Positions 49,184-58,769 are shown, counted from the first letter of the stretch. The stretch: 58,880 nucleotides of DNA from JBBTSB01 sp964355775 (GCA_964355775.1 CAYHEP010000001.1:1-58880), one strand, 5' to 3'. The notes: a model not told the origin generated them from the sequence alone. Numbers and translations are program-made.

Positions 49184-50402
49184 CAGTCGCTCAAGATCGT
49201 TTTGAAATACTCGCGCATGAGTTTGAAGTCATCGCCTTTGGGGAGGAGTACGTATTCACCGTTGGGGAGGTGGGTTTCGTAGAGGAGGTTGTCGGTGGAG
49301 AGAACGACATTTTNNNNNNNNNNNNNNNNNNNNNNNNNNNNNNNNNNNNNNNNNNNNNNNNNNNNNNNNNNNNNNNNNNNNNNNNNNNNNNNNNNNNNNN
49401 NNNNNNNNNNNNNCCGTTGGGGAGGTGGGTTTCGTAGAGGAGGTTGTCGGTGGAGAGAACGACATTTTTTAAATTAGTGTTTTTAAACGATTGCGCGAGC
49501 GACAAGACGTCTTTTATTTCCCAGATTTGAAAATTGGTTTTCACGTTGCCTTTCATGGCATCAAGGAGACCGGTGATTTTGGTGGGGTTGGACAAAAAAC
49601 CAAGATCGATCGCCTTCTTTTTGATTGCAAGGATCACCTGCTGTTGTCGCCGCGCGCGGTCAAAATCGCTCGTTGAATAGCGCGAGCGTACGTAGTACAG
49701 CGCTTTCTCGCCATCTAGATGGTTCGCACCCGCGGGAAGCGAAAACTCGTATCCCCACTGGGATTTCTCGTTAAATGGTTGTGCGAGCGTGACGTCTATG
49801 CCGCCGAGTGTTGTCACGATGTCGCCGAAGGCTTTAAAATCAAACAACACCGCACGGTCCACATATTGTCCAGTGATGCGCGAAACCATCTGACTTGCGA
49901 GAGTTAATCCTTGGTTTTTTTCGTAGCCATGAACATAGACTTCATTGAGTTTGCCTTTGAGATTGATCACCGATTCGTCATTGAGCGTCCCTTGCATGTC
50001 TAGGTAGAGATCTCGTGGAATTGAAATCATTGCCACCTTACCGGTCGTTTTATCTATGCTGACAAGTAGGATCGTATCGGTCAGCAATCCCCCATCTTGC
50101 GGGTCGTCCTCGCCACGCATACCCAAGATCAACACATTCAAAATATCAGGATCGTCTTGCGGTATGGGATTGGGATCGCGCTTGATCGGATTTTTATCTG
50201 TGATGCATGTTCCCAAAAGGCACAGAATATTTTTTACACTAAATGTTTTGGGTTGTTCGACGACGATTTCGCGATACGCTGTTGCAAAGTGGGCGCCAAT
50301 ATATACCAGCACTACAAATAGCAAAAAACCCGCTGTCCAAAAAAGTTTTTTTAGAATATGACGTTCTTTTTTTTGAGGCTCCTGCGGCGAGATAACATCC
50401 AT
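49183..50402 (-). CDS. LytR-CpsA-Psr (LCP) family ligase, interrupted by a false gap
   Basis: Start ATG 50402. One membrane span (FWTAGFLLFVVLVYIGAHF), then the LCP domain: ILGMRGEDDPQDGGLLTDTI, SIPRDLYLDMQG, DKLNEVYVHGY-like segment, ALYYVRSRYSTSDFDRARRQQQ with the conserved Arg residues. LCP enzymes attach glycans to peptidoglycan. If the duplicated 55 nt and the 100 N are collapsed, the frame runs through GEYVLLPKGDDFKLM to TGA at 49183 and gives 354 residues, a normal length. Frame is broken only by the gap artefact. Confidence 0.9.
49314..49413. other. Assembly gap of 100 N, probably spurious
   Basis: 49259-49313 and 49414-49468 are the same 55 bases. The two contig ends overlap and should be joined without added sequence. 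Confidence 0.9.
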
Positions 50403-51241
50403 GGTAGTAATCGAAAAAATCTAGGTAAAATCAAAAAGACTCGTGGTTCAAACAGGAGCGTATATCCGAACACTCCAATCTCTCTGATGAACCACCAGGG
50501 CAGGTCTTTCAGAAGATTCAGTATATCATCGTTTTTTATGATCGCAAAGCGTACGTTGCACCAATCGAGCTGGCGTTTGATTATAGGAATTTGACTTCGC
50601 TTAATGCTCGTAGATCGATCATGATACGCGATAACACTGGGTGCGTACCACTGCTTCCAGCCTTTGTTTTTGAGGCGCCACGCAAGATCCAGATCATCGC
50701 CGTAGCCCAGGGGACCTATTCGAAAATCAGGGTCTATCATGTAGGGCAAGCTTTCCAGAGCCTCTTTTCGAAATACCGGTACAGCACCTTCGACGGCAAA
50801 GATTTCCCCTTCGGGATATTCATTGTGAGTTTGCTTTCCTCTGTTTATAATTTTGCGACTTTTAAATATTTCAAAACCTGTTGTGTCTATGAGTCCATCG
50901 CTTTGCAAAACTTTTGCCTGCAAGGCGCCGATCTTGGAATCATGTTCCATGACCTCAACAGCATTTTTTACAAAATCTTTATCAAGCACAACATCTGTCA
51001 TACAAATGATGTATTTTCCTTTGGATTGAGGTAGCAGCTTTTCCTGTCCCGCCCAAAAGCCGATATTGTCGTTGCGCGTGTCGAGAATATTTGTCTCGAT
51101 GTTAGTGTACGTTTGAGCTTTGAGTGACGCAATATACAACTCGAAAAAGCTCGGATCTTTATGAAAGACGAGGTTGACGCTCACCAGCGGTGAGCCCGAT
51201 GGCGATGACGGTTGCGGTGATGAGGAATGTTCGTTCATCAA
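50351..51241 (-). CDS. Family 2 glycosyltransferase
   Basis: 296 residues. A Ser/Pro-rich start, then LVSVNLVFHKDPSFFELYIASL, MTDVVLDKDFVK (DxD-like), VEGAVPVFRKEAL and GYGDDLDLAWRLKNKGW (catalytic region). The C-terminus is hydrophobic/basic (IREIGVFGYTLLFEP), suggesting membrane contact. Probably builds a surface polysaccharide. Overlaps the LCP gene (52 nt) and the polymerase-like gene. Confidence 0.88.
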   Translation of the reverse strand: MMNEHSSSPQPSSPSGSPLVSVNLVFHKDPSFFELYIASLKAQTYTNIETNILDTRNDNIGFWAGQEKLLPQSKGKYIICMTDVVLDKDFVKNAVEVMEHDSKIGALQAKVLQSDGLIDTTGFEIFKSRKIINRGKQTHNEYPEGEIFAVEGAVPVFRKEALESLPYMIDPDFRIGPLGYGDDLDLAWRLKNKGWKQWYAPSVIAYHDRSTSIKRSQIPIIKRQLDWCNVRFAIIKNDDILNLLKDLPWWFIREIGVFGYTLLFEPRVFLILPRFFRLLPWMLSRRRSLKKKNVIF

Positions 51242-52559
51242 ATAATGCTACGTCAGTCAATACATAGATTAGCACCCATGCGAGAAAAATCAAAAGCGAT
51301 CCAAAGTAGACGTGGTCGGTGTTGGCGTAGAGTTTTTTAATGACGCGCCATAAAAACCAAATCAATGCAATCAGTGCAAAGATACCCATTTCGGATGCGA
51401 CCTGCAGATACAGGTTGTGCGCGGATGATCCGGCCTTGGCGAGCTTGAGGTCCTCACCAAGCACGATGGGGAAATTGCCGATACCCACACCCAAGATCGG
51501 ATGATGCACGATGGAAATAAGTGATGCTTTCCAGATCGCGATGCGCGCTTTGTTTGAGGTTTCATTAAAATCAAAGACTGACTTGAGGCGGTGGCCAAAA
51601 CCGCCATGAGCAAGCAGGAATTGCGGCGAGTTGAATATCGGCCATGCGATCAGAAAGAGCAAGAAAAATACTACCAACGATTTACTCGCAGGGACTGATA
51701 GTTTGCGCCACCAAAGCAACAATGCCAAGATCAGCACGCCGAGGCTTGCCGCCCAAATCCCCCGCGTCCCGCTCAAGATGACCGTAAGATAGACAAAAGC
51801 GATCATGATCCACCAACGTTTATGGTGCGCGCTTTCCGATTTTAGTAAAAATAGCGACGGCATGCCCAAAAGCAGGAAGATGGGAAACGTGTGGGAATCG
51901 GTAAACAGCGAAAACATGCGCAAGGAAAGCTGGCTTCCGTAGTACGCAAACCACGTATTGCCGACATGCGTCGCGATGTAGCACCACTGCATCCCAAATT
52001 GTCGGCACTGGATCCCCTCTCCCCAGATACTCATGAACTGATAGATGTCCACGAAGTAGGTCGATATAAGCTGTACGAACCCCATGATCGCCACGATGAT
52101 GACCGGAACAGCGATATTTTTAATGATGCGGATCTTGTCAGGAAGATAATAGATAACAATCGGAACCATCATGAGATTCAGGAAGTATATTATGCGTAAT
52201 AGTGCGACATGTTTACCCGGTGCAACAAACACTGAAAGGCATGAAATAATAAGTAATGTAAACAATAACTTATTTAGTTTTATGGTTTTGTAATGCGAAT
52301 AAAGAAATTTGAGAAATATAATCAGCGCGAGTATACGCCACGTATTGAAATTATCAAAGCTTGCCGTAAACGGCAGTGCGATAAACAGTGGAATAGATCG
52401 CACAAAGAGCACTGTCGTGTCTTCGAGTGAGGCAAAAAGAGTATAAATTATCAAGATTCCGGCCAGTACAAACGCAAACCATCTTGGCACGATGCCAAAA
52501 ATAATCAGGAAAAACAAAACTATTTCGGTAATGTAAACATGATTTAAATATTTCTGCAT
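51159..52559 (-). CDS. O-antigen ligase/polymerase-like membrane protein
   Basis: 466 residues with ten or more hydrophobic segments and one large periplasmic loop (residues 275-380) containing GHRLKSVFDFNETSNKARIAIWKASL and HPILGVGIGNFP, the Wzy_C/WaaL signature area. SSAHNLYLQVASEMG with its conserved His follows. It would polymerise or ligate lipid-linked glycan outside the membrane. In an overlapping cluster of glycan genes. Confidence 0.88.
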   Translation of the reverse strand: MQKYLNHVYITEIVLFFLIIFGIVPRWFAFVLAGILIIYTLFASLEDTTVLFVRSIPLFIALPFTASFDNFNTWRILALIIFLKFLYSHYKTIKLNKLLFTLLIISCLSVFVAPGKHVALLRIIYFLNLMMVPIVIYYLPDKIRIIKNIAVPVIIVAIMGFVQLISTYFVDIYQFMSIWGEGIQCRQFGMQWCYIATHVGNTWFAYYGSQLSLRMFSLFTDSHTFPIFLLLGMPSLFLLKSESAHHKRWWIMIAFVYLTVILSGTRGIWAASLGVLILALLLWWRKLSVPASKSLVVFFLLFLIAWPIFNSPQFLLAHGGFGHRLKSVFDFNETSNKARIAIWKASLISIVHHPILGVGIGNFPIVLGEDLKLAKAGSSAHNLYLQVASEMGIFALIALIWFLWRVIKKLYANTDHVYFGSLLIFLAWVLIYVLTDVALFDERTFLITATVIAIGLTAGERQPRLS

Positions 52560-53512
52560 AGTTTTATAAATCTATCAGCGTGATCTTTCCAAGAAAAGCG
52601 ATTGATGGGTGCTGGTTTTGCCGAGGCAAGGCCTCGACGGATTCCATCAGCGATGCCGTCAACCGTGGGATGGCAGTAGATCGCATCATTGCCGAATAAT
52701 TCATGAGAAACGTCAGTATCAGCAACCACCGGTCTCACTCCCCATGCCAATGCTTCCAACGGCGGGAGACCGAATGCCTCCGTATCAGAAACATATACAA
52801 AGAGCCGAGCGTTTTTGTACAATTCTTCGAGGTTTTCTTCGCTAATGTGATCATAGTGCTCGACATCCGTGAAGTCGAGATTTTCAGGATATTTATCAAC
52901 GCCCACAGCTATCAATTTTACCCCCAATTTTTTACATGCCAAGATTGTCTCTTTTGCGTGACGCCTCGGAAACATCTGACCGACGTATAAGATATACTGA
53001 GAGGTGAAACCTCTCAGTTCGGAATTCAGAGGTTTCACCTCTTGAGAGACTCCAAGATAATTCACAATGATTCGTGACGGATCAATCTTGAATAGCCTTG
53101 CCACTTCCATGCCCGATGTCTTTGAGTAGACATTTATTTTTGTAGCTTTGTGGGCGGCATGTGTGCTAAAAATTTTGTACGCAATGCGGTAGCGCCACGG
53201 CAGGTCTTTGCCGTGCATTTCGAGATACAAATCTTCTGTGAGCGTGACAATCGTCTTGCAAAAGATGCCATACGGCAGCATGTAGTTTGGAAAAAAAACG
53301 ATATCCGGTTTCGTGAGCCAGATTTTTATCGGCAAATATAGGTAGTAATACAAACTGAAACTCGGAATGTATTTTTTGTGATAATAAATAAATTTGAACT
53401 CGTTCTTGAGCTCTGGCCGGCGTTCTATTTCGCGAAGCAACTCCTTGACGGTCCTCCCTATCCCCCATGAGTCGCCCTCACTTGATTCGCATTCGATACC
53501 GATTGTTAGCAT
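52544..53512 (-). CDS. Family 4 glycosyltransferase
   Basis: 322 residues. LYVGQMFPRRHAKETILA opens the second Rossmann lobe, and DTEAFGLPPLEALAWGVRPVV is the GT4 E-x7-E donor site. EVKPLNSELRGFTS in the inter-lobe region is encoded by family B repeat copy 4, in frame. Transfers a sugar to a surface-glycan intermediate in the cytoplasm. Confidence 0.9.
   Translation of the reverse strand: MLTIGIECESSEGDSWGIGRTVKELLREIERRPELKNEFKFIYYHKKYIPSFSLYYYLYLPIKIWLTKPDIVFFPNYMLPYGIFCKTIVTLTEDLYLEMHGKDLPWRYRIAYKIFSTHAAHKATKINVYSKTSGMEVARLFKIDPSRIIVNYLGVSQEVKPLNSELRGFTSQYILYVGQMFPRRHAKETILACKKLGVKLIAVGVDKYPENLDFTDVEHYDHISEENLEELYKNARLFVYVSDTEAFGLPPLEALAWGVRPVVADTDVSHELFGNDAIYCHPTVDGIADGIRRGLASAKPAPINRFSWKDHADRFIKLCRNI
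53000..53042. repeat. Bi-palindromic repeat, family B copy 4 (coding)
   Basis: AGAGGTGAAACCTCT, 13-nt loop with TTCGGAATTC, AGAGGTTTCACCTCT, inside the GT4 gene. Confidence 0.8.
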
Positions 53513-53553
53513 GACGGCTACAAATATAGCCTATTTTTTGGCATTTGTCGGTA

Positions 53554-53581
53554 TTGACTATGTATAGACACGTGATATAAT
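53554..53581 (+). promoter_or_regulatory. Promoter of the 53588 gene
   Basis: TTGACT (53554-53559), 16-bp spacer, TATAAT (53576-53581); the ATG is 6 nt downstream. Confidence 0.75.
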
Positions 53582-53587
53582 ATATTC

Positions 53588-53917
53588 ATGCTGACCGATG
53601 GGCAACTTGGACTGATCGTTGTGGCGATCAGCCTCGGCTTGCTTGGTGCATGCGTATGGCACAACTTCGCACGCGGACACCAGCGAACGGTCGCTGGTTG
53701 GACCATGTTCGCCCTCACGGTATGCTTCGGCTACTTTTCATTTGTTGGTGCGTACATGCGACAGATGAAGAGTATAGTGGAGTCGTACCACAGGGCAATG
53801 GACTTGTCCTTGCCCGAATATCAGCAGGAGTTGCGGATGGAGTACGATCATCTGCGGCCCTGGGGACGGTACGTCCCCGACTGGATCCTCGTTGGGATCC
53901 CCGAGCATTTGGAGTAG
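53588..53917 (+). CDS. Small two-span membrane protein, GC-rich cassette
   Basis: 109 residues. Two hydrophobic spans (LGLIVVAISLGLLGACVW, VAGWTMFALTVCFGYFSFVGAY) and a polar C-terminal half with paired Tyr/Glu (PEYQQELRMEYDHLRPWG). TATAAT is 6 nt before the ATG, so the message is leaderless, unlike the SD-led cassettes. It interrupts the otherwise continuous minus-strand glycan cluster. Unknown family. Confidence 0.65.
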   Translation: MLTDGQLGLIVVAISLGLLGACVWHNFARGHQRTVAGWTMFALTVCFGYFSFVGAYMRQMKSIVESYHRAMDLSLPEYQQELRMEYDHLRPWGRYVPDWILVGIPEHLE

Positions 53918-53935
53918 CAATGCTCGGCAATCGCA

Positions 53936-53976
53936 CCGTGGGTTGGTGAGCGCGAAAGCGAACGCCGACCCACCCA
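53936..53976. terminator. Terminator between the 53588 gene and the glycosyltransferase
   Basis: GTGGGTTGG-GCG with CG-CGCC-ACCCAC stem around a CGAAAG loop, then AATTATTTT. Confidence 0.6.
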
Positions 53977-53977
53977 A

Positions 53978-54736
53978 TTATTTTGCTCCAAATTTCTGTT
54001 TTCGAAAGTCTTTCACGCCATCTAAAATTGCTTGAGATTCTTCAAAATGATCGCCTAGGGCGATTTTTATTTTTTGTTTCAGCATAATCCAAAACGCCCA
54101 AATCGGCAAACCGAGTTTTTGGTACCACGTGCCGTGATCATGCAGTAATAGCAAAGCATTGCGGGTGTGGTAGTAAAGCAGATTCGCAGAGCCGAGAGAG
54201 GACGTGGTGGCGGAAACGGCGTGGGTAAATTTGGTTTTAGCCAGAGCGAGCGAGAAGCCGGCTTTTTGGGCGCGAACACAAAACTCCACATCTTCATAGT
54301 ACAAAAAATATCGCTCATCAAGTAAGCCGATCTTTTCAAAGACTTCGCGCTTAACCAGCATGACTGCTCCTGATACATAGCTCAAGCCGAATACATGGCC
54401 ATGCTCGACGCCTATGATATCTGCGTCTCCCGTTGGCAATTCTTCTAAAACGACGTCGTTATTTAAAATGAGAATTTTTTCGGCGCCGTGCTCAAGCGCA
54501 TACTTGATGCCGATATTGTTACCGCCGGAATAGCCCAAATTAGAGCTATTAGCTATTAGCTTATAGCTTTTAGCTTCATTAGCTTCAATCCAAAATTCGA
54601 CATTTTTCAGATGCTGGACTTCAGATCCGTTATCAACGACGATGACGTCAGCATCAAAAGCTCGAAGCGACTCAAGGCACCTTAGCGTGTGATCTGATTT
54701 ATTATATTGGAGAACGATGATTGAAATTTTTGCCAT
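53978..54736 (-). CDS. Family 2 glycosyltransferase
   Basis: 252 residues. KISIIVLQYNKSDHTLRCLESL, VIVVDNGS, LGYSGGNNIGIKYAL, ILNNDVVL (DxD equivalent), VSGAVMLVKREVFEKIG and YYEDVEFCVRAQKAG give the full rhamnosyltransferase-like GT2 series. EAKSYKLIANSS is encoded by an AGCTATTAGCT-type repeat. Overlaps the upstream GT4 gene. Confidence 0.92.
   Translation of the reverse strand: MAKISIIVLQYNKSDHTLRCLESLRAFDADVIVVDNGSEVQHLKNVEFWIEANEAKSYKLIANSSNLGYSGGNNIGIKYALEHGAEKILILNNDVVLEELPTGDADIIGVEHGHVFGLSYVSGAVMLVKREVFEKIGLLDERYFLYYEDVEFCVRAQKAGFSLALAKTKFTHAVSATTSSLGSANLLYYHTRNALLLLHDHGTWYQKLGLPIWAFWIMLKQKIKIALGDHFEESQAILDGVKDFRKQKFGAK
54541..54587. repeat. AGCTATTAGCT-type word repeat inside the GT2 gene
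   Basis: Tandem AGCTATT/AGCTTAT/AGCTTTT/AGCTTCA words in frame. Confidence 0.6.
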
Positions 54737-55722
54737 GAAAATTTTTCAGCACTTCGTTTTATTATATCAGAATTAAATTGCATATCGCGGATACGTCGCA
54801 CGCCATCGGCTAAAACCGCTTCATGTGGATCATCAAAAAACGTGCCGTTGATCCCCTCCTGAACATACTCTAACGCACCCCCCGCTCGCAACGCAAGGAC
54901 GGGTTTGCCATGCATGAGCGCTTCCACCGGCGCAATGCCAAAGTCCTCTTCTTGGGGCAAAATAAAAGCAGTGCATAGTGAATAGTACGTAGTGAGTAGT
55001 GAGTCAGGCACGTAGCCTAAAAGATGCACCGTGGGGCCTGCTAGAGCCTTTAAACGGGCATATTCCGGGCCATGGCCGATGATCGTAAGCTCCCATCCGA
55101 GCTTGTTGAAGGCTTTGACTGCTATATCGACGTTTTTATGTTTAAAAAGACGGGAGACGATAAGAAAGTAATTTTTAAATTTTACATTGTCATTTTCCAT
55201 TTTGAGATTTACATTTTGCACTGGAGGATAAATAAGCAAGGAATCTCGATGATAATACTTGCGTATTCTTTCCTGAATATTTCGTGAGTTCGCCACATAT
55301 CGGTCCACGCGCGTAGACGCATTTCTATCCCAAATCCTCAATACATGCTGAAAAAGTTTGTGACGATATTGATGGCTCAAATCCCACACTTGTCGAGTCG
55401 GGCTATGGCAGTAGTTGATGTGGAAGGTTTTGGGACGGAGAATGAGTCCTTTTGAAAAAATACTGCCCGTCGAGATCACGAGATCATAATCGCTTAAGTC
55501 TATGTTCTCAATCATGCTGGGAAAGAAGGGAAGAAGCAATTTTAAATTACCAATTTTAAATTTTAAATGAATGTTTGAATTGGGGAAAAATTCGCTGATG
55601 AATTTTTTGTCACCATACAAGCAGTAGATCGGCGCGTCCGGATACATCTCATGCAGGGCTTTGAGCACCCGCACGTCGCCAGCAATTCCCGCAATCCAGT
55701 CATGAACAAGAGCGATACGCAT
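54682..55722 (-). CDS. Family 4 glycosyltransferase
   Basis: 346 residues. MRIALVHDWIAGIAGDVRVL start, INYCHSPTRQVWDL, VANSRNIQERIRKYY, and EEDFGIAPVEALMHGKPVLAL (E-x7-E). AT-rich repeats encode FKIGNLKLL and VNLKMENDNVKFKN, and an AGTGAGTAG-type run encodes LLTTYYSLC. Begins at the last base of mreB's stop region, so the two are cotranscribed. Confidence 0.9.
   Translation of the reverse strand: MRIALVHDWIAGIAGDVRVLKALHEMYPDAPIYCLYGDKKFISEFFPNSNIHLKFKIGNLKLLLPFFPSMIENIDLSDYDLVISTGSIFSKGLILRPKTFHINYCHSPTRQVWDLSHQYRHKLFQHVLRIWDRNASTRVDRYVANSRNIQERIRKYYHRDSLLIYPPVQNVNLKMENDNVKFKNYFLIVSRLFKHKNVDIAVKAFNKLGWELTIIGHGPEYARLKALAGPTVHLLGYVPDSLLTTYYSLCTAFILPQEEDFGIAPVEALMHGKPVLALRAGGALEYVQEGINGTFFDDPHEAVLADGVRRIRDMQFNSDIIKRSAEKFSWQKFQSSFSNIINQITR
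54971..55006. repeat. AGTGAATAGT/GAGTAGT word repeat inside the GT4 gene
   Basis: Same words as at 14484-14517, here in frame. Confidence 0.55.
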
Positions 55723-56726
55723 TAACGTTTTGCCACGATATTCTTTTTATACACGTCGAGGTTTTCGAGGACAACTCCTGTGCCTCGGGCGACGCAGAGG
55801 AGGGGCTCGTCGGCGATGCGCGCGGAAACGCCTGTAACGTGCGTGATGAGCGTGTCGATGTTTTTGAGGAGCGCTCCACCGCCGGTGATAATGATGCCTT
55901 TTTCGATGATGTCGGAGCAAAGTTCCGGTGGAGTTTCCTGCAGGACTTTTTTGACGGTTTGGACGATTTCGCGGAGCTGTTCCTGTATCGCATCGGTGAT
56001 TTCGTTTGATGAAAGCTCAATAGTCTTGGGATATCCAGACGTCAGATCGCGTCCGCGCACGTTTATTTTTTCCTGTGTGGATTGCCGGACCGCGCTTCCA
56101 ATGGCGATCTTGATTAGTTCCGCAGATCGTTCACCAATCGCGAGCCCGTGTTTCTTTTTTACATATTCGACGATTGCGGCATCTATTTTGTTACCACCCA
56201 CGCGGGTTGACGCGGAACTGACGATACCCCCCAAACTGACTACGGCGACATCGGTCGTTCCACCGCCGATATTGAGGACCAGATTGCCGATCGGGCTGTT
56301 GATGGGGATTTTTGCTCCGATGGCTGCGAGGACGGGTTCTTTGACGAGGATCGCCGTTTTAGCGCCCGCATTGATCGTAGCTTCAATGACAGCACGTCGC
56401 TCGGTGGATGTAATTCCCGCGGGTACCGATACGAGTACTTCGGGTTTGAAAAAACTCAACCGTCCCGTTGCTTTGGTGATAAAATATTTCAGCATCGCCT
56501 CGGTGATGCGGTAATCTGCGATTACGCCATCACGGAGTGGTCGTGCAACGATGATGCTGTCGGGGGCGCGCCCGATCATCTCTTTTGCTTCGATGCCGAC
56601 AGCGATGATCTTGTTGTCCAAAATCGAAATTGCCACCACTGACGGCTCATTGATAATCAAACCTTTATTGGGCACGAACACGAGGGTGTTGGTCGTACCC
56701 AGATCAATACCGATTTTTTTTGCCAT
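55722..56726 (-). CDS. mreB: Cell-shape protein MreB
   Basis: 334 residues. Actin-fold motifs GIDLGTTNTLVFVPNKG (phosphate 1), NEPSVVAI, LVLNIGGGTTDVAVVSLGG (phosphate 2) and GIIITGGGALLKNID (adenosine). MreB filaments guide side-wall synthesis. No mreC/mreD follow; instead it heads a run of glycosyltransferases and lies 12 nt after murA. Confidence 0.96.
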   Translation of the reverse strand: MAKKIGIDLGTTNTLVFVPNKGLIINEPSVVAISILDNKIIAVGIEAKEMIGRAPDSIIVARPLRDGVIADYRITEAMLKYFITKATGRLSFFKPEVLVSVPAGITSTERRAVIEATINAGAKTAILVKEPVLAAIGAKIPINSPIGNLVLNIGGGTTDVAVVSLGGIVSSASTRVGGNKIDAAIVEYVKKKHGLAIGERSAELIKIAIGSAVRQSTQEKINVRGRDLTSGYPKTIELSSNEITDAIQEQLREIVQTVKKVLQETPPELCSDIIEKGIIITGGGALLKNIDTLITHVTGVSARIADEPLLCVARGTGVVLENLDVYKKNIVAKR

Positions 56727-56738
56727 ATACCTTATTTG

Positions 56739-57998
56739 CTAATCAGCTCTGGTGATGTCCGCACCAAGCGCATTGAGACGAACCTCAAGGTGTTCGTAGC
56801 CGCGATCAATTTGCTCGATGTTATGGATGGTCGTGCTGCCATCCGCCAGCAATCCGGCTATGACATACGCCATGCCTGCGCGTAAATCAGGGCTCTGAAC
56901 CTCCTTGTCTTTAAGTTCCGACGGACCCTCAATACTTGCACGATGCGTATCGAGGATCATAACGCGCGCGCCCATGAGTTTCAAGTCTTCGATCCAAAAC
57001 ATACGTCCTTCAAAAATCGTTTCAAATACGATGCTTGTTCCTTCCGCTTGAGTGAGAGCAACCACCATAGGCGCTTGCAGATCGGTGGGAAAACCCGGGT
57101 ATTCATGGGTCTTGATGTTGATCGGTTTGAGATGCTTGGCAGGATGTACTTCGATCGAACGATTGCCGATCGTGCAGGAAACTTCCATGCGTTCCAAAGC
57201 ATCCAGCACGATAACCTGATGTTCGGGTGTGCAGTCGGTGACGGTAATATGGCTTTTGGTTGCGGCGGCAAGCAAAAGAAACGAACCTGTTTCTACGCGG
57301 TCGGGAATATTGGTAAACACCGCTTCGCGATCAGGATATGCTTCGATGCCGTCTATTGTAATCGTGGAAGTGCCAGCGCCGGTCACGCGCGCTCCGCAGG
57401 CATTTAAAAATTCCGCCAGCATGACAATCTCCGGTTCGCATGCGGAATTCAATAATGTTGTTTTTCCGTCGGCAATCGTGGCAAGCATCATCAGGCACAT
57501 CGTGGCGGTCGTGCTGATATTTGGAAACACAAACGATATCGCCTTAGGTTTGCCTGAGAGCTTTATTTCATGCCATTCCTCGTCTTCCTTACTGTGTGCT
57601 CCCATTGACTGGTATCCGCTGATAAACAGATCTATCGGTCGCTCACCGATCACGCATCCTCCGGGATGTGGAAAACGAGCCACACCGGTGCGAGCCAGGA
57701 GGGGTGTTGTAAGCTCAACAGAAGCACGTAAACGCTTGGAAATATCGCGGACCAACTCGTGCGATGTTAATTGACGCGCGTGGATGATAAGGGTATGATT
57801 TTCAAAGCTGACCTCTACGCCAAGCGCCTCCACCAAGGATAGCATATTACGAATGTCAGCGATATCTGGAATGTTGTGAAGCGTGGTTGGTTGCCCCGTC
57901 AAAAGAGTGGCGGCAATAAGCGGAAACGCGCCGTTTTTCGCGCCTCCGACGGCAATACTACCGGACAATTTTTTTCCGCCCTGAACGATGAATTTCAT
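56739..57998 (-). CDS. murA: UDP-GlcNAc enolpyruvyl transferase MurA
   Basis: 419 residues, full length. GGAKNGAFPLIAATLL carries the Lys22-Asn23 pair. The loop with the active-site residue reads HPGGCVIGERPIDLF, so the fosfomycin-binding Cys is kept. EYPGFPTDLQAPMVVALTQAEG and DRGYEHLEVRLNALGADI complete it. First committed step of peptidoglycan synthesis, using PEP. TAAACT lies 6 nt before the ATG on the minus strand. Confidence 0.97.
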   Translation of the reverse strand: MKFIVQGGKKLSGSIAVGGAKNGAFPLIAATLLTGQPTTLHNIPDIADIRNMLSLVEALGVEVSFENHTLIIHARQLTSHELVRDISKRLRASVELTTPLLARTGVARFPHPGGCVIGERPIDLFISGYQSMGAHSKEDEEWHEIKLSGKPKAISFVFPNISTTATMCLMMLATIADGKTTLLNSACEPEIVMLAEFLNACGARVTGAGTSTITIDGIEAYPDREAVFTNIPDRVETGSFLLLAAATKSHITVTDCTPEHQVIVLDALERMEVSCTIGNRSIEVHPAKHLKPINIKTHEYPGFPTDLQAPMVVALTQAEGTSIVFETIFEGRMFWIEDLKLMGARVMILDTHRASIEGPSELKDKEVQSPDLRAGMAYVIAGLLADGSTTIHNIEQIDRGYEHLEVRLNALGADITRAD

Positions 57999-58025
57999 AC
58001 ATTCAGTTTAACCCTTCACCCGCAA

Positions 58026-58769
58026 ATGTCAAAAAAAACACGTTGGATACTCTTTGGTCTTGCTATCGTGGTATTTTTTGTTTTGAGTTATCTGACGATT
58101 GTCTTTGCTTTGGGATACAAATATGACTTCAGTGAGCGCGCCTTTGTGCGCATGGGGTCGTTTCGTATGGTAGCAAACACAGGTGCAGATGTAACGATCA
58201 ACGGAAAACCAGCTGGCGGTACGTCGTTTTTGGGCAATACGTTTTCAAAAACAAGACTTCTTCCGCGAACGTATGCGGTGAGTCTTGATAAGGAGGATTA
58301 TCATCCATGGCAAAAAAAGATCACCGTTTCAGGGGGGCTATTCACTGATTTTCCCAAAGTGGTGCTTGTACCGCTGGAGCTTCCTCTTGAACAGGTTGCT
58401 ACTGGATCATTTGGTTTTCAGATGTTGGATGACAAAATTCGTGAAACCAAGGGCAAACTGCTCTCGTTTGACGATCACGACATCACCATCGTGTGGACGA
58501 GCGACACGGATTATCAGCCGTTTCATCGGGAAGGAGATACCGAGCTACTGATCCATCTCCCCCAAAAAATCAACGATGTGCAGTGGTACAAAGACCACGA
58601 TCATATCTTCGTCTCCACAGGCGGAGTGTTGTATTTTTATGAAATCGACCGTCGCGGCGGACTCAATCCCTACGAGCTTTCAAAACTCACCGGACCGTTT
58701 TTTTACGACAGCGACACACTCACACTGCTTCTCAATAAGCAACTCGTCAAATATAAAGTAAACTTCTGA
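58026..58769 (+). CDS. Membrane-anchored PEGA-domain protein
   Basis: 247 residues from ATG 58026. One N-terminal span (WILFGLAIVVFFVLSYLTIVFAL), then a PEGA-type fold (ADVTINGKPAGGTSF, RTYAVSLDKEDYHPWQKKITVSGG) and a beta-rich tail that may be a propeller start (VQWYKDHDHIFVSTGGVLYFYEID). PEGA modules are found on surface proteins. Divergent from murA. Confidence 0.75.
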   Translation: MSKKTRWILFGLAIVVFFVLSYLTIVFALGYKYDFSERAFVRMGSFRMVANTGADVTINGKPAGGTSFLGNTFSKTRLLPRTYAVSLDKEDYHPWQKKITVSGGLFTDFPKVVLVPLELPLEQVATGSFGFQMLDDKIRETKGKLLSFDDHDITIVWTSDTDYQPFHREGDTELLIHLPQKINDVQWYKDHDHIFVSTGGVLYFYEIDRRGGLNPYELSKLTGPFFYDSDTLTLLLNKQLVKYKVNF

